Origin: Streptacidiphilus fuscans
Lineage (GTDB): Bacteria > Actinomycetota > Actinomycetes > Streptomycetales > Streptomycetaceae
NCBI RefSeq assembly: GCF_015690355.1
Contig: NZ_JADPRT010000012.1
Location: 83,844-147,843 of the forward strand
Direction: 5' to 3'
DNA: 64,000 nt
The notes under the pieces are model-generated. The model was given only the letters and a program-made list of their open reading frames with translations. It had not been told where the DNA came from and ran no database searches. Below, in pieces: positions 62,201 through 64,000 of the stretch. Numbering within the stretch: the stretch's first letter is position 1; each line of letters begins with the position of its first letter. The translations under genes and the position numbers were made by a program.

Positions 62201-63078
62201 TCACCGACGTCCGAAACCTGGCCACCGCCACACTGCCACCTGACAGCACGGCCAAGCAGCCGCTGCGCTGGCGGGATGTTTCCACCGGAGCCGCCACCGT
62301 GGGGCCGCATGGCACCTCCTGGCGCAACCATGCCGAGATCACGCAGGTGGAATCCGTCGTAGAAGAGCTCCTGGCCCAGCTTCCCGACCAGTCCACCATC
62401 GGAGTCATCACCCCGTTCCGCGCCCAGGCCGACGCACTCAAGTCCCGTCTCAAACACGAACGGGTGAAGACCGGTACGATCCACGCCTTCCAGGGCGACG
62501 AGTGTGACGCCGTGATCCTCAGCCTCGTCCTCGACCCCACGGCAGCTCCCGACAGTCTCGACTGGGTGGCCGCCGAGACGCGCATGTGGAACGTGGCCAT
62601 CACCCGTGCCCGAGCCCATCTCACGGTCGTGGGCGACCTCGCCCTGTGGTCCCAGCGCCGCGGTCTGCCAGCGCTGCTGGCCGACCACTGCCAACGCGCC
62701 ATGACCAACTCGCCGGCCGTACGGTCGGCACAAGTCACTGACGACGACCGCACCGAACTCGCGAACCTGCTCCAAGCCCGCCTGGAGAAGGCCGGATACG
62801 CCGACCTCGAGCGAGACGCCATGGTCGGCGGCTACCCATGCGACTTCGTGGTGAGCGCCGAAGAGGGCAACCTCGCCATACTCATCGATCCCGGCCCCTC
62901 CCCGGACGAGGAGGCCGCACGTCACCTTCGCCTGTTGGATGCCCGAGCACGTCTCCTCACCGGCCTGGACAGCGGAGGAAACGGCGCAGCCCAGGCACCC
63001 CTCTCCCGCGTCATCCGCGTCCCCGCCTGGCGGATCCGTGCGCAGGAGCCAATCCCGGGCCTTCTCATCCGACACTGA
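59284..63078 (+). CDS. Caspase-like protease / SF1 helicase / nuclease-like fusion
   Basis: A 1264-aa three-part protein. Residues 1-240 are a caspase/metacaspase-like peptidase (ALLVGVSQYTHPHVRDLPAVRAD) with catalytic His84 in YFSGHGQ and Cys135 in LLDCCDSGS. Residues about 270-540 are an unassigned linker region. Residues about 545-1150 are a superfamily-1 helicase: Walker A GPAGTGKS (560-567), Walker B IIDEASQ (865-871), DEHYRCHP (948-955), HAFQGDE (1067-1073) and ITRARAHL. The last 100 residues (YPCDFVVSAEEGNLAILIDPG, then HLRLLDARARLL and VIRVPAWRI) resemble the Vsr/MTES_1575-type nuclease end of such helicases, with altered acidic residues. Start is GTG 59284. With the EACC1-like partner it suggests sensing of nucleic acid coupled to proteolysis. 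Confidence 0.88.
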   Translation: MLNNDRYALLVGVSQYTHPHVRDLPAVRADLHYMKEVLERLDIGMFNPCTTVAEPTRAEMMCAVEDYLADRQQSETALLYFSGHGQFDQDDGQLYFLTRDADPQDLPHTAVSAEFLHRQLQECRAASKLVLLDCCDSGSVAQSLSAKGLGPHARDQFEQGPLRPRGVYVITASDALQEAFVDAPLGMSRFTGEIVEGLRKGLVSDGTVTVDALFAYVTQRLMGSGVAKEQRPTRSMVGASGTLVIARSPARAVTLPAPPAGSALAQPAPEIPGKAAGRARAEQSAGAQWERLLSYYLACMTQESAGATMPRRDQYDRYDLLDGIAEHLMCGSDEQVEAPEQLPRSESGAAKDTPEIWYGYPVVTLPHQRGRRVEVRLAPLLMQQLEQTVGQDGRRLLRPAGLPFLHPGVLHELLDQGEAAGLTLAWQPTWQHGNAMQMQKAIRDLLREVGLDELTPLDPLALSRHSADTEVRRGAHNTAILLTTRGSTAMTAGLVDNLAALRTRIPQFERTALAALLGSPESATGPRRPQPTIVSAAPLNERQQAVIQAVLTRRLTVAAGPAGTGKSQLVTALNTTARSLGWSVLIASTNNQALTTVESRCDGIAPGLLIRTGNEEVRKREAELLGQLLQQHPTAGQRSSTTHAGTLHNLTGELQAVTTATECLVGEEVQLDRAAAGRVLSASALRTAVSDLAPAWAREAEQLAAWSRTARRRVTTRWFGTWRRRSSAKAFRQQVHPDIGLQLQQTLDAAGPDGLRVLADFADNEVLMRRLRATHDYRELEVLNRKRLDLAADAARVSQEYSRAQVREQVATAERELSERRTSLIQSGSRRSTQRALMGKLPSWAVTTHSVQQLELQPGMFDLVIIDEASQCSVPAILPLLFRAKHALIIGDAEQLRHITTVPPHREQLARRDAKLSASWLEQHRVGYIDHSAYDAAAHAVPAPLLLDEHYRCHPAIASVVNGYCYAGRLRVLTDVRNLATATLPPDSTAKQPLRWRDVSTGAATVGPHGTSWRNHAEITQVESVVEELLAQLPDQSTIGVITPFRAQADALKSRLKHERVKTGTIHAFQGDECDAVILSLVLDPTAAPDSLDWVAAETRMWNVAITRARAHLTVVGDLALWSQRRGLPALLADHCQRAMTNSPAVRSAQVTDDDRTELANLLQARLEKAGYADLERDAMVGGYPCDFVVSAEEGNLAILIDPGPSPDEEAARHLRLLDARARLLTGLDSGGNGAAQAPLSRVIRVPAWRIRAQEPIPGLLIRH

Positions 63079-63138
63079 ACTGCACCTGGTTGGGCACCCG
63101 GGGGCGGCTGGACCCGGCGGGTGTTCAACCCTGAGCAG

Positions 63139-64000
63139 TCATGCCTTCTCGGCTACGAGGGACGGCGAGATGCAGGCCGGCACCGGGTAGCCGCTGTCGG
63201 CGCAGGCGTGCGCGAGCAGTTGGAGGTAGCGCAGCGAAACCGGCGCCCCGGGATGCTTCCCGGATGCGCGCTCGAATCGTCTCAGGCTGGCGGGCTGGAC
63301 CCCAATGCAGGCAGCTGCCGCTTCTTCATCCAGGCCGGTTGCTTCACGAGCGGCGCACAGATCGGCGGCGTTGTCCCGCCATATCTGTGGTGCCTGCCGT
63401 GCAACGGCTTCCGGGACGCAGTCCCCGGCGATGCGCAACGCGGCGCTGAGGCGGTCGATTCGTGAGCCGAGGAGAAGGGACGCCAGTCGAGCGGCCGCGT
63501 CGGAGCGGTCACCGGTCGGGTCGTCGAGCTGGGTCGCCTGGTGGTGGACGCGGGCGCGGGCCTTGGCGCAGTTTGTGCGCTCGTCGGTGGTGTCCGTGTG
63601 TCGGAGACTGCGGTGTTTATCGCTGGTGCAGGGCAGGTCGTCGTGCCCGGCCAGCTTGCGGTCGTAGCCCCATTCGTCCAGGGTCTCGATGTTCGCCACC
63701 AGGCCACGGACGACGGTGCGCTCGGCCGGGGTGAGGACGACGGCGAGGGCTTCAGCTGCTTCCTGGGCCTCCTGCCGTCCGGCCGGCTCGAAGCCCGCTC
63801 CCCAGCCGTGGAAGGCCTGCCCGCCGTCGGCGTTCTTGAACGCCACATCGATCGCCTCGAAGGTGTGCGGGCTCCACGCGTGCATCATCAGCAGCAGCTC
63901 GCGCAGCGCCTGGTGGCTGGCTTCGCTGCTGTCCACGCTGTTCCGGTGACCACGGGTGCGGCCGTCGGTGAGCAGGTCGACGAAGGACGGATAACGCCGG
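63139..64000 (-). CDS. Protein with C-terminal HTH-like region, truncated by the window edge
   Basis: At least 286 codons, with the 5' end beyond base 64000: the frame continues upstream of a GTG at 63936 with protein-like sequence (RRYPSFVDLLTDGRTRGH), so I treat it as partial. The visible part has a helical region (HQALRELLLMMHAWSPHTFEAIDVAF), a segment LTPAERTVVRGLVANIETL, and a C-terminal XRE-like helix-turn-helix (DLCAAREATGLDEEAAAACIG then VQPASLRRFERASG). It is probably a DNA-binding regulator. It converges with the caspase-helicase gene with 60 bp between the stops. Family not recognised. Confidence 0.65.
   Translation of the reverse strand, partial: RRYPSFVDLLTDGRTRGHRNSVDSSEASHQALRELLLMMHAWSPHTFEAIDVAFKNADGGQAFHGWGAGFEPAGRQEAQEAAEALAVVLTPAERTVVRGLVANIETLDEWGYDRKLAGHDDLPCTSDKHRSLRHTDTTDERTNCAKARARVHHQATQLDDPTGDRSDAAARLASLLLGSRIDRLSAALRIAGDCVPEAVARQAPQIWRDNAADLCAAREATGLDEEAAAACIGVQPASLRRFERASGKHPGAPVSLRYLQLLAHACADSGYPVPACISPSLVAEKA

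Noticed and set aside
1..64000. tRNA, rRNA or other structured RNA genes
   Set aside because: No cloverleaf-type or rRNA-like sequence was recognised in any intergenic region.

Overview
The window comes from a high-GC actinomycete, most likely a member of the Streptomycetaceae. GC is very high with strong third-position bias, GTG starts are common, and the gene order resembles the Streptomyces coelicolor SCO58xx neighbourhood as I recall it: CutRS two-component system, a 61-aa conserved protein, inositol monophosphatase, ferrochelatase, an MFS exporter, SepH, rhodanese, then thymidine kinase, a phosphodiesterase, a DUF5998 protein, an acetyltransferase/acyl-CoA-synthetase fusion and HPr. No tRNA, rRNA or CRISPR array is visible.

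Bases 1-12025 are conserved core. Bases 12246-32388 are a carbohydrate block set into that core. They hold two paralogous DeoR-headed regulators with LacI-type sensors, a secreted protein, a phosphodiesterase, a 2-hydroxyacid dehydrogenase, a sugar ABC importer (lipoprotein plus two permeases, no ATPase), a GH2 beta-galactosidase, a FolD, and a LacI-regulated operon (Gfo/Idh/MocA dehydrogenase, DUF993 protein, TIM-barrel isomerase, GH35 beta-galactosidase). DNA motifs tie the block together. A GATCGnnTGAYCG element occurs upstream of the first regulator, the importer and the GH2 gene. A second palindrome, GGAAAGCGCTTTCC, occurs upstream of the LacI operon and of the phosphodiesterase. Core genes resume at 32432 (tdk) and end at ptsH, which has a DasR-type site upstream and a strong terminator downstream.

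Bases 38.6-64 kb are accessory. Two decayed IS630-type transposases flank a SMI1/KNR4 gene. A 2310-aa secreted Rhs protein is followed 6 bp later by a small membrane protein that may be its immunity partner, and is divergent from a 1035-aa secreted protein; a CRP-like palindrome lies between them. Then come another secreted protein, an IS21 remnant, very small membrane proteins, and a large serine recombinase that carries an IS5-transposase-like domain at its C-terminus.

The most interesting locus is 57.2-63.1 kb. A small EACC1-like protein is followed directly by a 1264-aa protein that combines a caspase-like protease, an SF1 helicase and a C-terminal nuclease-like segment. A divergent 497-aa protein of unknown function precedes them. 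The layout suggests an uncharacterised defence or regulated-death system. A gene with a C-terminal HTH-like region runs off the right edge.
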